This document shows, in pieces, positions 33,940 through 42,722 of a stretch of 55,965 nt of DNA. The DNA is from Pseudomonadota bacterium (GTDB lineage: Bacteria > Pseudomonadota > Gammaproteobacteria > Burkholderiales > Rhodocyclaceae), in NCBI GenBank assembly GCA_963205435.1, contig CAUJIV010000055.1:1-55965 (forward strand), written 5' to 3'. Both the position numbers and the translations under genes were made by a program. Position 1 is the first letter of the stretch. Each line of letters starts with the position of its first letter. The notes under the pieces are model-generated. The model saw nothing but the letters and a program-made list of their open reading frames with translations. It was not told the origin of the DNA and searched no databases.

Positions 33940-35208
33940 TCAACCGGGCAGGAAGTCGACGCGGAACTCGCAGCCGCCCTCGGCGCGGCTGTCGAGCCGG
34001 ATGCGCCAGCCCTGGCGCTGCCAGATGCGTGCCACGCGGCACCGGCCGAGGCCGAGGCCGTCGCCGCGGCTGGCGTCGCCGCGCACGACGGGCCGGAACA
34101 CGCTCTCGTGCTGGTCCTGCGGGATGCCGGCGCCGGAATCGATGACGCTGAAGCCGCCGCGGCGCAGGACCAGGCGGACGAAGCCGCGGTCGGTGTAGTG
34201 GAGGGCGTTGCGCAGCAGGTTGGAGAGCACCGCGCGCAGCAGCGATGCCGGATGGCGGGCGTCGTCCGACCCTTCATCGACCAGGCACAGCTCGAGCCCG
34301 CGGGCGGCCGCCTCGGGTTGCAGCCGGGCGACCTCCTCGGCGGCCATCTGCCCCAGGGCGACATCGCCTTCCTCGATCTCTTCGCCGGAGGCGCGCGCAA
34401 GGCGCAGGAAAGTTTCCACCAGTTCCTGCATTTCCGTACAGGCGCCGCGGATGCGGCGGACCTGGATTTCCTGGCCGCCGTCGGCCAGCCCGCGCGCCAG
34501 CATCAGGTCGCAGGAACTGGCAATGACCATCAGCGGGGTGCGCAGTTCGTGACTGACGTCGCTGGTGAAGAAGCGTTCGCGCTCGAGCGCCTGGCGCAAG
34601 CGGCCGAGGGTGGCGTCGAAGGCGGCGGCGAGGCGGCCGACTTCGTCCGGAGCATAGTCCGCGGCGAGCGGCGGCGCGTCCGCCAGCAATTGCTCGCGCT
34701 GCTGCACCTGGCCGGACAGGCGGATCACCGGAGCGATGACCCGGCGCGTCATCAGCTGGCCGAGGGCCCAGGCGGCGACGAGGCTGAGGAAGAAGGCAGC
34801 GACGACGATGGCGCGCAGCATGTTCTCGCGGTCCTCGAATTCCTCCTGGTTCTGCACCAGCACGAACAGCATGCCGCCATGCTCGCGCGCCAGGACATGG
34901 TGCTCCTTGCCGCCGCGCTCGGCCTCGCGGAAGCCGGGCGCGACCTCGCCGAGCCAGTCCGGCAGGGGCGGCTGGCCGTCCGCGCCGCGGATGAAGAGCA
35001 GCTGGTCCTGGTCGAGCTGGAACGGCTTGCCCGTATCGATCTCGGCGAGATAATCGTCGAGCTGCTTGCCCATGTACTGGGCGGCGTAGTAGTCCTCGGT
35101 GTAGTCGACGGCGACGATCACGGTCAGCGAGAACAGCCCGGCCACGACCAGCGCCATCAGCACGTAGGAGGTGACGATGCGGCGCGCCAGGCTGAGCCGT
35201 GATGTCAC
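33940..35208 (-). CDS. Two-component sensor histidine kinase
   Basis: A 422-residue membrane kinase. One transmembrane helix lies near residues 12-34, then a periplasmic sensor of about 100 residues, a second helix near 132-153, and a HAMP-like linker. The H-box is SDVSHELRTPL with phospho-accepting His220. The ATPase domain has the N-box NLLRNALHYTD, the G1 box DSGAGIPQ and the G2 box GDGLGLG. The GTG start at 35208 overlaps the regulator's stop (GTGA). Context with phosphoethanolamine transferases suggests a PmrB/ColS-like envelope-stress role; this is inference. Confidence 0.9.
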   Translation of the reverse strand: MTSRLSLARRIVTSYVLMALVVAGLFSLTVIVAVDYTEDYYAAQYMGKQLDDYLAEIDTGKPFQLDQDQLLFIRGADGQPPLPDWLGEVAPGFREAERGGKEHHVLAREHGGMLFVLVQNQEEFEDRENMLRAIVVAAFFLSLVAAWALGQLMTRRVIAPVIRLSGQVQQREQLLADAPPLAADYAPDEVGRLAAAFDATLGRLRQALERERFFTSDVSHELRTPLMVIASSCDLMLARGLADGGQEIQVRRIRGACTEMQELVETFLRLARASGEEIEEGDVALGQMAAEEVARLQPEAAARGLELCLVDEGSDDARHPASLLRAVLSNLLRNALHYTDRGFVRLVLRRGGFSVIDSGAGIPQDQHESVFRPVVRGDASRGDGLGLGRCRVARIWQRQGWRIRLDSRAEGGCEFRVDFLPG

Positions 35209-35888
35209 ACGGACTTCTCCATTTCGGCGAGGCGGAAGCCGACGCCGTGCACGGTGTGCAGCAGCGGCCGGGCGAAGGGCTTGTCGATCTGCTGGCGCAG
35301 GCTGTGGATGTGGCTGCGCAGGCTGTCGCTGTCGGGCGGAGCATCCCCCCACAGGGCTGCCTCGAGGGTCTCGCGCGTCGCCACCGCCGGGCTCTTCTGC
35401 ATCAGCACGGCGAGCAGCTTGAGGCCGGTCGGGCCGATCTTCAGCGGCTGTCCGGCGCGGGTGACTTCCAGCGTGTCGAGGTCATAGGCAAGATCGGCAA
35501 CCTGCAGGCGGCGGCGGCCGCCGGCGCGGCTGCGCTTGAGCACCGCCTCGATGCGCGCCGCCAGTTCCGGCAGGGCGAAGGGCTTGGTGACATAGTCGTC
35601 GGCGCCGCTGGCAAAGCCCTGCAGCCGGTCCTCGAGGGTGTCGCGGGCGGTCAGCATGATCACCGGCGTGTCGCGCCGCTCGCTCTCCCGCAGGCGCCGG
35701 CACAGGGTCGTGCCGTCCATGCCCGGCAGCATGACGTCGAGCACGATGAGGTCGTAATCCTGCGTCGCGGCCAGATGCAGGCCGGTGAGGCCGTCCTGGG
35801 CGCAATCGACCTCGTAGCCCTTGAGGGCGAGATAGTCGGCCAGGTTGGCCAGGATGTCGCGGTTGTCTTCCACCAGCAGCAGACGCAT
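35205..35888 (-). CDS. OmpR-family response regulator
   Basis: A 227-residue regulator: receiver domain with acidic pocket (LLVEDN), phospho-accepting Asp51 (IVLDVMLPGMDG), Thr80 and Lys102 (VTKPF). A winged-helix DNA-binding domain follows, ending TVHGVGFRLA. The start (MRLLLVEDN) is preceded by AAGGAG; an upstream in-frame start would add 12 residues. The gene is translationally coupled to the kinase and lies 43 bases after a sulfatase-fold membrane enzyme on the same strand. Confidence 0.93.
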   Translation of the reverse strand: MRLLLVEDNRDILANLADYLALKGYEVDCAQDGLTGLHLAATQDYDLIVLDVMLPGMDGTTLCRRLRESERRDTPVIMLTARDTLEDRLQGFASGADDYVTKPFALPELAARIEAVLKRSRAGGRRRLQVADLAYDLDTLEVTRAGQPLKIGPTGLKLLAVLMQKSPAVATRETLEAALWGDAPPDSDSLRSHIHSLRQQIDKPFARPLLHTVHGVGFRLAEMEKSV

Positions 35889-35931
35889 CGGGGCGCTCCT
35901 TCTTGCTGGCGGCAAGGCTACCACCAGATGC

Positions 35932-37833
35932 TCATGCCGGGGGGCGGCTGAAGCGCGCGAGATTGTGCATGATCTCCAGCATGGCGGTGCGTATGGCCCG
36001 GATCGCCGCGGCGGAGTCCGCCAGCGGGCGGTCGTCGCCGTCGGTGACCTCGTTGCGGATGGCGCCCAGCGCGTTCACCGGAAAGGACACCTTGAAGTCG
36101 CTGCCGATGTAGGCGATGCGGTTCCAGTCGGCAGCGACCGCGTAGTCGCGGTGAAAGCCTGGCGCGAGCAGGTCGAAGCCGAGCGAATAGTCCGCCGGCG
36201 GGTTCTTCACGCCGAGGAGCGGCATCAGCGTCGCCGGAATGTCGAGGTGGCTGGTGATGCCGGTGACGACGCGCGGCGCCTGGCCCGGCACGCGGATCAC
36301 CGCTGGCGTGCCGGTCTGGAAGCGGTTGAATTCGGCGCTGTGGCCCCAGCGGCCGCGTTCCATGAACTCCTCGCCGTGGTCGCCGAGGACGATGACGACA
36401 GTCTTATCGAGCAACCCTTCCGCTTTCAGATGGTCGATGACGCGGCCGATCTGCGCGTCAATGTGATGGGCGGCGTTGATGTAGCGGTTCTTGATTTGGT
36501 CGATGTCGCGGCCGAAATCGGCGGTCAGGTAGTTGAAATGCTCGAGCCACGGCTCGGCGATGGCCGCCTCCGGCGGGAAGTCGTAGGGGGCGTGGGTGGA
36601 CTCGAAGAACATGTAGGCCATGAACGGGCGCGCCGGATCGCGCCGCTCGATGAAGGCGAGCATGTCGTCGATGTTCCTCGCGTCGCGCTGCCAGGCCGGC
36701 GCGCCGCTCTCGAGGGCGTGCAGATCCTCGGGACGCATGTTCGCGAAAACCGTCTTGTCGAAGGCCGGATAGGTGAAGCGCTGGCTGGTGCGCAGGTCGA
36801 ACTGGTAACGCTCCTGCTGCAGCACGTCCATCAGCGCCGGCGCGCGCTGCGCCGCGCGCATCGGAAACCAGTCGCTGCCGTAGAGGCCGTAGAACATCGA
36901 GAAGACGCCCATCTGCGTCAGGTTGCCGCCGCTGAAATGCTTCTCCAGGCGCAGGGCGTCGTTGGAGAAGGCCCACAGGCGCGGCATGATCCGCGGGTCG
37001 AGCATGTCGAAGCGCAGCGATTCGGCCACCAGCCAGACGATGTTGGGCGGCGCCTGCGGCGCCTCCACCCGGAGCGGCTTGAGCGGGTAGGCGAGGCCGC
37101 CGTCCTTCACGCGCAGGCTCTGGCCCTCCGTCTGGGCGGAGGCGATGCCGAGGGACTTGGCGAGCTTGCGCATGGTGAGCGGTTGGTAGAGCGGGTAGCG
37201 CTCGCTGGCGAAGAGTATCGGCTGGTAGTTCGCCGCCGCGCTGTAGGCGTAGGCGAGGCGCTCGCCGGTGCCGGCCAGGATCACCGCCAGCAGCGCCCAG
37301 CGCCAGGGATGGCGCGAGCCGGCAGGGGCCGGAGCGCCGCGCCGCGATGCCCAGGCGTAGGCGCCGGCCTGCGCGGCCAGCAGGAGCGCGCAGATCAGCG
37401 CGGCGCTCAGCCGGGTGGCCCAGGTGGCGCCGAGGGAGTCGATGCCGCCGGGCGTGGAAACGAGGTTGATGACGAAGCCGTTGATGTGAAAGCCGTACAT
37501 GTCGCGGATGATGCGGTCGGCGTAGAGCAGCACCTGGGTCAGGCCGGCCAGGCCGATGGCCGTCGCAGCGAGCAGCCAGTTGCCGCCCCTGGCCGGCCAT
37601 CTGGCAAGGAGCAGCCGCAGCAGATGCGAGAGCAGCAGGGCCGGCAGCAGATAGAGGAAGGCATAGCTGGTGGTGGCAGCCAGCGTCCAGCCGGCGGTGG
37701 CCGGTTCGGCGAACTGGCGCGTACTTTGCAATGCGACGACCTGGAAGGCGGCGATCAGCCAGGAGCACAGGAAATACCGGTTGAGCTGGTGGGCGGTGAG
37801 CAGCGGCATGAGGCGGCGGATCTGGTTGAGCAC
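35932..37833 (-). CDS. Sulfatase-fold inner-membrane protein (YejM/PbgA-like)
   Basis: A 633-residue protein with about five N-terminal membrane helices (to about residue 200) and a periplasmic sulfatase-fold domain. The opening (LLTAHQLNRYFLCSWLIAAFQ region) resembles the DUF3413 segment of YejM. Active-site positions are kept: IVWLVAESLRFDM (metal Glu271), SGGNLTQMGVFSMFYGL (candidate nucleophile Thr306) and VIVLGDHGEEF (metal Asp/His). E. coli YejM acts as a cardiolipin/LPS sensor rather than as an enzyme; whether this copy is catalytic is unknown. It lies between cfa and the two-component genes, all on one strand. Confidence 0.82.
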   Translation of the reverse strand: MLNQIRRLMPLLTAHQLNRYFLCSWLIAAFQVVALQSTRQFAEPATAGWTLAATTSYAFLYLLPALLLSHLLRLLLARWPARGGNWLLAATAIGLAGLTQVLLYADRIIRDMYGFHINGFVINLVSTPGGIDSLGATWATRLSAALICALLLAAQAGAYAWASRRGAPAPAGSRHPWRWALLAVILAGTGERLAYAYSAAANYQPILFASERYPLYQPLTMRKLAKSLGIASAQTEGQSLRVKDGGLAYPLKPLRVEAPQAPPNIVWLVAESLRFDMLDPRIMPRLWAFSNDALRLEKHFSGGNLTQMGVFSMFYGLYGSDWFPMRAAQRAPALMDVLQQERYQFDLRTSQRFTYPAFDKTVFANMRPEDLHALESGAPAWQRDARNIDDMLAFIERRDPARPFMAYMFFESTHAPYDFPPEAAIAEPWLEHFNYLTADFGRDIDQIKNRYINAAHHIDAQIGRVIDHLKAEGLLDKTVVIVLGDHGEEFMERGRWGHSAEFNRFQTGTPAVIRVPGQAPRVVTGITSHLDIPATLMPLLGVKNPPADYSLGFDLLAPGFHRDYAVAADWNRIAYIGSDFKVSFPVNALGAIRNEVTDGDDRPLADSAAAIRAIRTAMLEIMHNLARFSRPPA

Positions 37834-37879
37834 GCCGGAAGCGTAGCGACCGCGGTGTCAAGCCCGCCTCAAGACCGGA

Positions 37880-37891
37880 TGAAATTGTCGT
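37880..37891 (-). promoter_or_regulatory. Motif shared with the cptA upstream region
   Basis: On the minus strand this reads ACGACAATTTCA, 47 bases before the sulfatase-fold gene. A 10-of-12 match (ACGAAATTTTCA, plus coordinates 33031-33042) lies 73 bases before the cptA start. It could be a common operator for the local response regulator. This rests on by-eye comparison of two sites only. Confidence 0.25.
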
Positions 37892-37935
37892 CAAATCGCG
37901 ATTGCGCCCGGATCGCCGGCCTCTCTGGACCCGCT

Positions 37936-39129
37936 TCAGTCCAGGTACATGTAATCTCGCGTCAACGCCAGTGAATCGACCCGCGCGTCGCTCGCCTTGA
38001 CGGCGAGCACCTGGTGCAAGGCGATCCAGCCCTGCTGGAAACCATGGGCGCAGCCAGCCAGATAGGCCCGCCAGATGCGAAAACGCTTCTCTCCTGCCAG
38101 CTCGCGCAATTGCCCGCCGTGCTCCTCGAAGCGGCGGCTCCAGTGCCGGGTGGTCAAGGCATAGTGGCGGCGCAGGTTTTCCACGTCGATCGCCTCCAGT
38201 CCCGCCGCCGACATTTCCTTCAGCAGGAAGCCGATGTGCGGCAGCTCGCCGTGGGGGAAGACATAGCGCTCGATGAAGTCGCCGCCGCCGAAGGGCGACT
38301 CGGCCGATTCGGGATCGGTCGAGGTGATGCCGTGATTCATGCAGATGCCGCCGTCGGCCAGCAGCTCGCGGATCTTGGCGAAGTAGCCGCGCAGGTTCTT
38401 CAGTCCGACATGCTCGAGCATGCCGACGCTGACGATGCGGTCGAAGGTTTCCTTCACGTCGCGGTAGTCCTGCAGCCGGATCTCCGCCTGATCGCTCAGC
38501 CCGGCGGCGGCGACGCGCTCGCGCGCCAGATCGTGCTGGTTGCGCGACAGGGTGATGCCCACCGCATGGACGCCGTGGCGCTCGGCTGCGCGCATCACCA
38601 GCGCGCCCCAGCCGCAGCCGATGTCGAGCAGGCGCTGGCCCGGCCGCAGTTGCAGCTTGGCGAGGATGTGGTCGATCTTGGCGAGCTGGGCCTGCTCCAG
38701 GCTGTCCTCCGGGCTGCGGAAATAGGCGCAGGAGTAGACCATGCGCTCGTCGAGCCAGAGACGATAGAAGTCGTTCGAAACGTCGTAGTGGTAGGCGATC
38801 GCCTCGGCATCGATGCGCCGTGTGTGGCGGATGCTGCGCGCGGCGCGGCGCAGGCGGTGGCCGGAATGGGCCGAAAGGTCGGCGGCGATGGCGACGACGT
38901 CGACGATGCTGCCCTCGATGTCGATGAGGCTCTCGACGTAAGCGCGGCCGAGCGAATCGAGCGAGGGACGCAGCAGGCGGCGTAGGGCGGCCGGCGACTT
39001 GATCTCGAAAGTGACGCGGGGCGACGGACCAAGGGTCGCCTCCTGGCCGTTCCACAGCCGCAGGCGCAGCGGCAGGCCACGGCGCCCCATGCGAGCGACG
39101 AATTCATCGAGGCGCTTTTGCCAGAACAT
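37936..39129 (-). CDS. cfa: Cyclopropane-fatty-acyl-phospholipid synthase
   Basis: A 397-residue SAM-dependent enzyme that methylenates unsaturated acyl chains of membrane phospholipids. Motifs: AIAYHYDVSNDFYRLWLDERMVYSCAYF, the SAM-binding LLDIGCGWGALVMRAAE, ISVGMLEHVGLKN-type VSVGMLEHVGLKNLRGYF and the C-terminal WRAYLAGCAHGFQQGWIAL. The start at 39129 follows GAGGAGGGAAGCC. It has its own strong promoter. Cfa stiffens membranes under stress, which suits the neighbouring envelope genes, though co-regulation is unproven. Confidence 0.94.
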   Translation of the reverse strand: MFWQKRLDEFVARMGRRGLPLRLRLWNGQEATLGPSPRVTFEIKSPAALRRLLRPSLDSLGRAYVESLIDIEGSIVDVVAIAADLSAHSGHRLRRAARSIRHTRRIDAEAIAYHYDVSNDFYRLWLDERMVYSCAYFRSPEDSLEQAQLAKIDHILAKLQLRPGQRLLDIGCGWGALVMRAAERHGVHAVGITLSRNQHDLARERVAAAGLSDQAEIRLQDYRDVKETFDRIVSVGMLEHVGLKNLRGYFAKIRELLADGGICMNHGITSTDPESAESPFGGGDFIERYVFPHGELPHIGFLLKEMSAAGLEAIDVENLRRHYALTTRHWSRRFEEHGGQLRELAGEKRFRIWRAYLAGCAHGFQQGWIALHQVLAVKASDARVDSLALTRDYMYLD

Positions 39130-39204
39130 GGCTTCCCTCCTCCTCGGCGGGGGTCCCGCGCTTTCTGGCCGGAGGGAAAAAGACGGGCACACCCCTGCTT
39201 TTTG

Positions 39205-39234
39205 ATTATAAGGTCCGTACCGCCGGCGCTTCAA
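39205..39234 (-). promoter_or_regulatory. Sigma-70 promoter of cfa
   Basis: On the minus strand TTGAAG (39229-39234) and a perfect TATAAT (39205-39210) are separated by 18 bases. Transcription would start about 68 bases before the cfa ATG. Confidence 0.7.
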
Positions 39235-39347
39235 GGCAGGCGTCAGAGCGCGCGAGCGCCGCCGGGAGCGGCGCGCAAGATGCCGGAGCGCTGCGGCCTT
39301 CGGCAAGCGCCTCGAGCCGTCGCCCTTCGAGCTTCGAGCTTCGCTAG

Positions 39348-41129
<1,782 letters not shown>

Positions 41130-41140
41130 GGCGCGCTATT

Positions 41141-41635
41141 CTAGCGCGGCGGACGCGGGGCGGCGACGAGCGCCAGCACGCCGAGCAGGACGAAGGCGGC
41201 GAGCGACAGTTCCGGCACGGAGAGGCCGAGGAAGGCCCAGTCCACCTTCGTGCAGTCGCCGTTGGCCTCGAACATCGCCGGCCACCATCTGGCCAGTGGC
41301 AGGGCGTTGAGGAAGCGCTCTTCCGCGCTGATGCCGCATTCGGCCGCCTGCGGGTGATAGGTGAGATAGACCTGCCAGGCGGCAACGACGGCGCCCAGCG
41401 CCGCCCACGTCGCGAGGAGACCGGCGTGCAGGCGGCGCAGGCCGCCGCCAGGCCGCAGCGGCACGGCAGCGAGCGCGGTGAGCGAGAACAGGATGAAGAA
41501 AATGCGCTGCATGACGCACAGCGGGCAGGGCAGCAGGCCGAGTTTCTCCTGCAGGTAGAACACGGCGAAGGCGACGAAGGCCAGACCGCCGAGGCCGGCG
41601 GCGAGGTGGAGCGCGCGAGAACTCATGACCGCCAT
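41141..41635 (-). CDS. dsbB: Disulfide bond formation protein B
   Basis: A 164-residue inner-membrane protein with four transmembrane helices that reoxidises DsbA and passes electrons to quinone. The first periplasmic loop has the CPLC motif (LLPCPLCVMQRIFF). The second loop has its own cysteine pair (AECGISAEERF and GDCTKVDW). The ATG at 41635 is used; an alternative ATG three codons later (41626) is equally possible. It is divergent from crcB with 77 bases between. Confidence 0.93.
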   Translation of the reverse strand: MAVMSSRALHLAAGLGGLAFVAFAVFYLQEKLGLLPCPLCVMQRIFFILFSLTALAAVPLRPGGGLRRLHAGLLATWAALGAVVAAWQVYLTYHPQAAECGISAEERFLNALPLARWWPAMFEANGDCTKVDWAFLGLSVPELSLAAFVLLGVLALVAAPRPPR

Positions 41636-41683
41636 TATCGCCCAGGCTGGCGGCGCAGCGCCTTGCGCGTTGCCGGCGCAGGG

Positions 41684-41689
41684 TACAAT
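41684..41689 (+). promoter_or_regulatory. Possible -10 element of crcB
   Basis: TACAAT lies 24 bases before the crcB ATG. The best -35 (TTGCGC, 41663-41668) is only 15 bases away, so the promoter is weak or the true -35 differs. No fluoride riboswitch-like leader is visible. Confidence 0.35.
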
Positions 41690-41712
41690 CCGGCCAGCGA
41701 TTCGGAACGATC

Positions 41713-42096
41713 ATGAGCTTCGGACCCTTCTTGGCCGTGGGCGGCGGCGCCGCGCTGGGCGCCTGGGCGCGCTGGGGCCTGGGCGCAGCCCTCAACCCGC
41801 TGTTTCCGACAGTCCCGCTCGGCACCCTGGCGGCGAACCTCATCGGCGGCTACCTCGTCGGCTTCGCCGTGGCGCTGTTTCATCACCACGCCGGGCTGTC
41901 GCCCGAGCTCAAGCTGTTCCTCGTCACCGGCTTCCTCGGCGGCCTGACGACCTTTTCCACCTTCTCCGCCGAGGTGGTGGCGCTGCTGCAGCGCGCGCAG
42001 TACGGCTGGGCGCTGGCGACGGCGGGCGGGCACCTCGTCGGCTCGCTGGCGATGACGGCGCTGGGCATCGCGACTTTCGCCGTGTTCGCCAGGTGA
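41713..42096 (+). CDS. crcB: Fluoride exporter CrcB/Fluc
   Basis: A 127-residue membrane protein with four transmembrane helices that forms a dual-topology fluoride channel. Signatures: GGGAALGAWARWGLG, GTLAANLIGGYLVGF (pore Asn) and GFLGGLTTFSTFSAE, with the conserved Thr/Phe track. Length is usual for the family. It is a single gene followed 41 bases later by the toxin-antitoxin pair. Confidence 0.94.
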   Translation: MSFGPFLAVGGGAALGAWARWGLGAALNPLFPTVPLGTLAANLIGGYLVGFAVALFHHHAGLSPELKLFLVTGFLGGLTTFSTFSAEVVALLQRAQYGWALATAGGHLVGSLAMTALGIATFAVFAR

Positions 42097-42099
42097 TCT

Positions 42100-42107
42100 G
42101 CTAGTAT
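42100..42107 (+). promoter_or_regulatory. Possible extended -10 promoter of the toxin-antitoxin pair
   Basis: TG-C-TAGTAT fits an extended -10 (TGnTAnnnT) and lies about 30 bases before the antitoxin ATG; no good -35 is seen. AGGAACAGGAG provides the ribosome site. Confidence 0.4.
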
Positions 42108-42137
42108 TGAATCAGCCAAGAGGAACAGGAGCATCGA

Positions 42138-42359
42138 ATGGTCACGGCTGACATCGTCGGCATGCCCGTTGCGGAACGGCTGAAGCTGATGGAAACGCTT
42201 TGGGACTCGCTGTGCGCCGCGGATGCCGGCATTGCGTCGCCTGCCTGGCACGGAGAAGTGCTGACCGGACGCCTGCGCCGCATCGATAGCGGCGCGGATG
42301 CCGTTACGCCTTGGAAGGAAGCAAAAGAGCGCATTCGCAACCAGGTCAAGACCAGTTGA
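42138..42359 (+). CDS. Antitoxin, addiction module component family
   Basis: A 73-residue antitoxin of the unstable-antitoxin (putative addiction module component) family. It is recognised from MPVAERLKLMETLWDSL near the start, the pattern that usually precedes ParE/RelE toxins of this class, and its Arg/Lys-rich end. It should bind and neutralise the downstream toxin and may repress the operon. It overlaps the toxin start by one base (TGATG). Confidence 0.85.
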   Translation: MVTADIVGMPVAERLKLMETLWDSLCAADAGIASPAWHGEVLTGRLRRIDSGADAVTPWKEAKERIRNQVKTS

Positions 42360-42658
42360 TGCAGATCGGGATCGCCCGTTCGGCGGAGACCGATCTGCTC
42401 GAAGGGTTTGCGTTCTACGAAAAACAGCAGGTCGGCATCGGCGATTATTTTCTCGACAGCCTGTTTGCCGACATCGATGCGCTGACGCTGTACGCCGGAA
42501 TTCACCCCCAGTTCGACGACCGCCTGTATCGCATGCTTGCCAGGCGTTTCCCGTTCGCCATCTGCTACGAACTGCGGAACGACATCGCTACCATCGTCGC
42601 CGTGCTCGACTGTCGCCAGAATCCCGCCTCCATCACGGAGCGCCTCGGGCGTCTCTGA
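42359..42658 (+). CDS. ParE/RelE-superfamily toxin
   Basis: A 99-residue toxin of the type II ParE/RelE fold. Visible features are the opening IGIARSAETDLLEGFAFYE-type helix pair, FADIDALTLYAGIHPQF, and the strand block RLYRMLARRFPFAICYELR, ending in VLDCRQNP. RelE-like members cleave mRNA on the ribosome, ParE-like ones poison gyrase; the sequence is closer to ParE-like plasmid stabilisation proteins, but the target is not determined. The ATG at 42359 shares bases with the antitoxin stop. Confidence 0.87.
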   Translation: MQIGIARSAETDLLEGFAFYEKQQVGIGDYFLDSLFADIDALTLYAGIHPQFDDRLYRMLARRFPFAICYELRNDIATIVAVLDCRQNPASITERLGRL

Positions 42659-42722
42659 ATCGCCGTTCCACAGAGGCTGACTTTTGCATGGCAAACGACA
42701 GAGTCGAACGGCGCTTTCTCGC

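Noticed and set aside
41636-41712. Fluoride riboswitch before crcB
   Set aside because: The intergenic space is only 77 bases, is shared with dsbB, and shows no riboswitch-like pseudoknot sequence that I can recognise.
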